Shown here: in pieces, positions 63,587-64,000 of the stretch | Numbering within the stretch: position 1 is the stretch's first letter | Layout: every line of letters begins with the position of its first letter | NCBI GenBank assembly: GCA_902635845.1 | Contig: CACPPK010000001.1 | Location: forward strand, 62,001-126,000 | Length of the DNA: 64,000 nucleotides | DNA from: an uncultured Pelagibacteraceae bacterium | GTDB taxonomy: Bacteria; Pseudomonadota; Alphaproteobacteria; Pelagibacterales; Pelagibacteraceae | Direction of reading: 5' to 3' | Translations under genes and position numbers: made by a program | Notes under the pieces: model-generated | Database searches by the model: none | The model's input: the letters and a program-made list of their open reading frames with translations, nothing else | Told to the model about the DNA's origin: nothing

Positions 63587-64000
<414 letters not shown>

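Overview
The window is AT-rich, extremely gene-dense and full of ATGA/TAATG overlaps and 0-20 bp spacers. With its content (TRAP and iron ABC uptake, betaine and DMSP-type one-carbon catabolism, a trimethylamine monooxygenase) this fits a SAR11-clade alphaproteobacterium ('Candidatus Pelagibacter' or a close relative). That assignment is my inference from style and gene families, not from a search. I see no rRNA, tRNA, CRISPR array, transposase or prophage gene. The longest gap without a gene is the 284 bp convergent spacer at 11639-11922.

Layout. (1) 27-11638: a sugar-acid or hydroxy-acid catabolic island. It has FAH-family hydrolase, SDR dehydrogenase, two HIBADH-family reductases, a DctPQM TRAP transporter, D-2-hydroxyacid dehydrogenase, IlvD/Edd dehydratase, UxaA-type dehydratase and an EamA exporter. 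(2) 11639-15592: a structured convergent spacer, a hypothetical gene, cytochrome c', cytochrome b561, a DUF4396 protein, a persulfide dioxygenase-like enzyme and AzlCD. (3) 15605-19661: a ferric-iron ABC operon (fbpA, a small Cys-rich gene, fbpB, fbpC) behind an iron-type operator. (4) 19714-23144: LysR, acuI-like reductase, folE, hisI, DUF2237. (5) 23146-41145: an unbroken minus-strand run of 18 genes. It includes ETF and ETF-QO, two DMGDH-like FAD/GcvT enzymes, BhmT, a Rieske oxygenase, a DddP-like DMSP lyase candidate, an enoyl-CoA hydratase and a kinase/nucleotidyltransferase/2OG-oxygenase trio. (6) 41422-46213: ProX-ProW, a MetF-like protein, a DmdA-like GcvT-family demethylase and a Yip1 membrane protein. 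(7) 46210-49613: an uncharacterised minus-strand cassette (554-aa protein, DUF3726 protein, 55-aa zinc-ribbon protein) behind an M19 dipeptidase. (8) 49708-54695: purEK, GNAT, cold-shock protein, racemase, EamA and unknowns. (9) 54706-64000: soxBDAG, fhs, a class I amidotransferase, an iron-type alcohol dehydrogenase and the start of tmm.

How the genes fit together. Methylated osmolytes (glycine betaine, DMSP, TMA/TMAO) can enter through ProXW. Methyl groups could be removed by BhmT, the Rieske oxygenase, the DmdA-like protein, the DMGDH-like enzymes and sarcosine oxidase. The C1 units then pass through tetrahydrofolate (MetF-like, Fhs, with FolE supplying pterin), and electrons pass through EtfAB and ETF-QO to quinone. 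A DddP-like enzyme plus an enoyl-CoA hydratase and an AcuI-like reductase suggest DMSP cleavage to acrylate and onward to central metabolism.

Most notable signals: the three-gene unknown cassette at 46210-48645; a DddP candidate with all DMSP-lyase metal and catalytic residues; an enlarged DmdA-like protein coupled to MetF and ProXW; strong intercistronic hairpins downstream of each of the three binding-protein genes and upstream of its permease; and the structured convergent spacer at 11639-11922.
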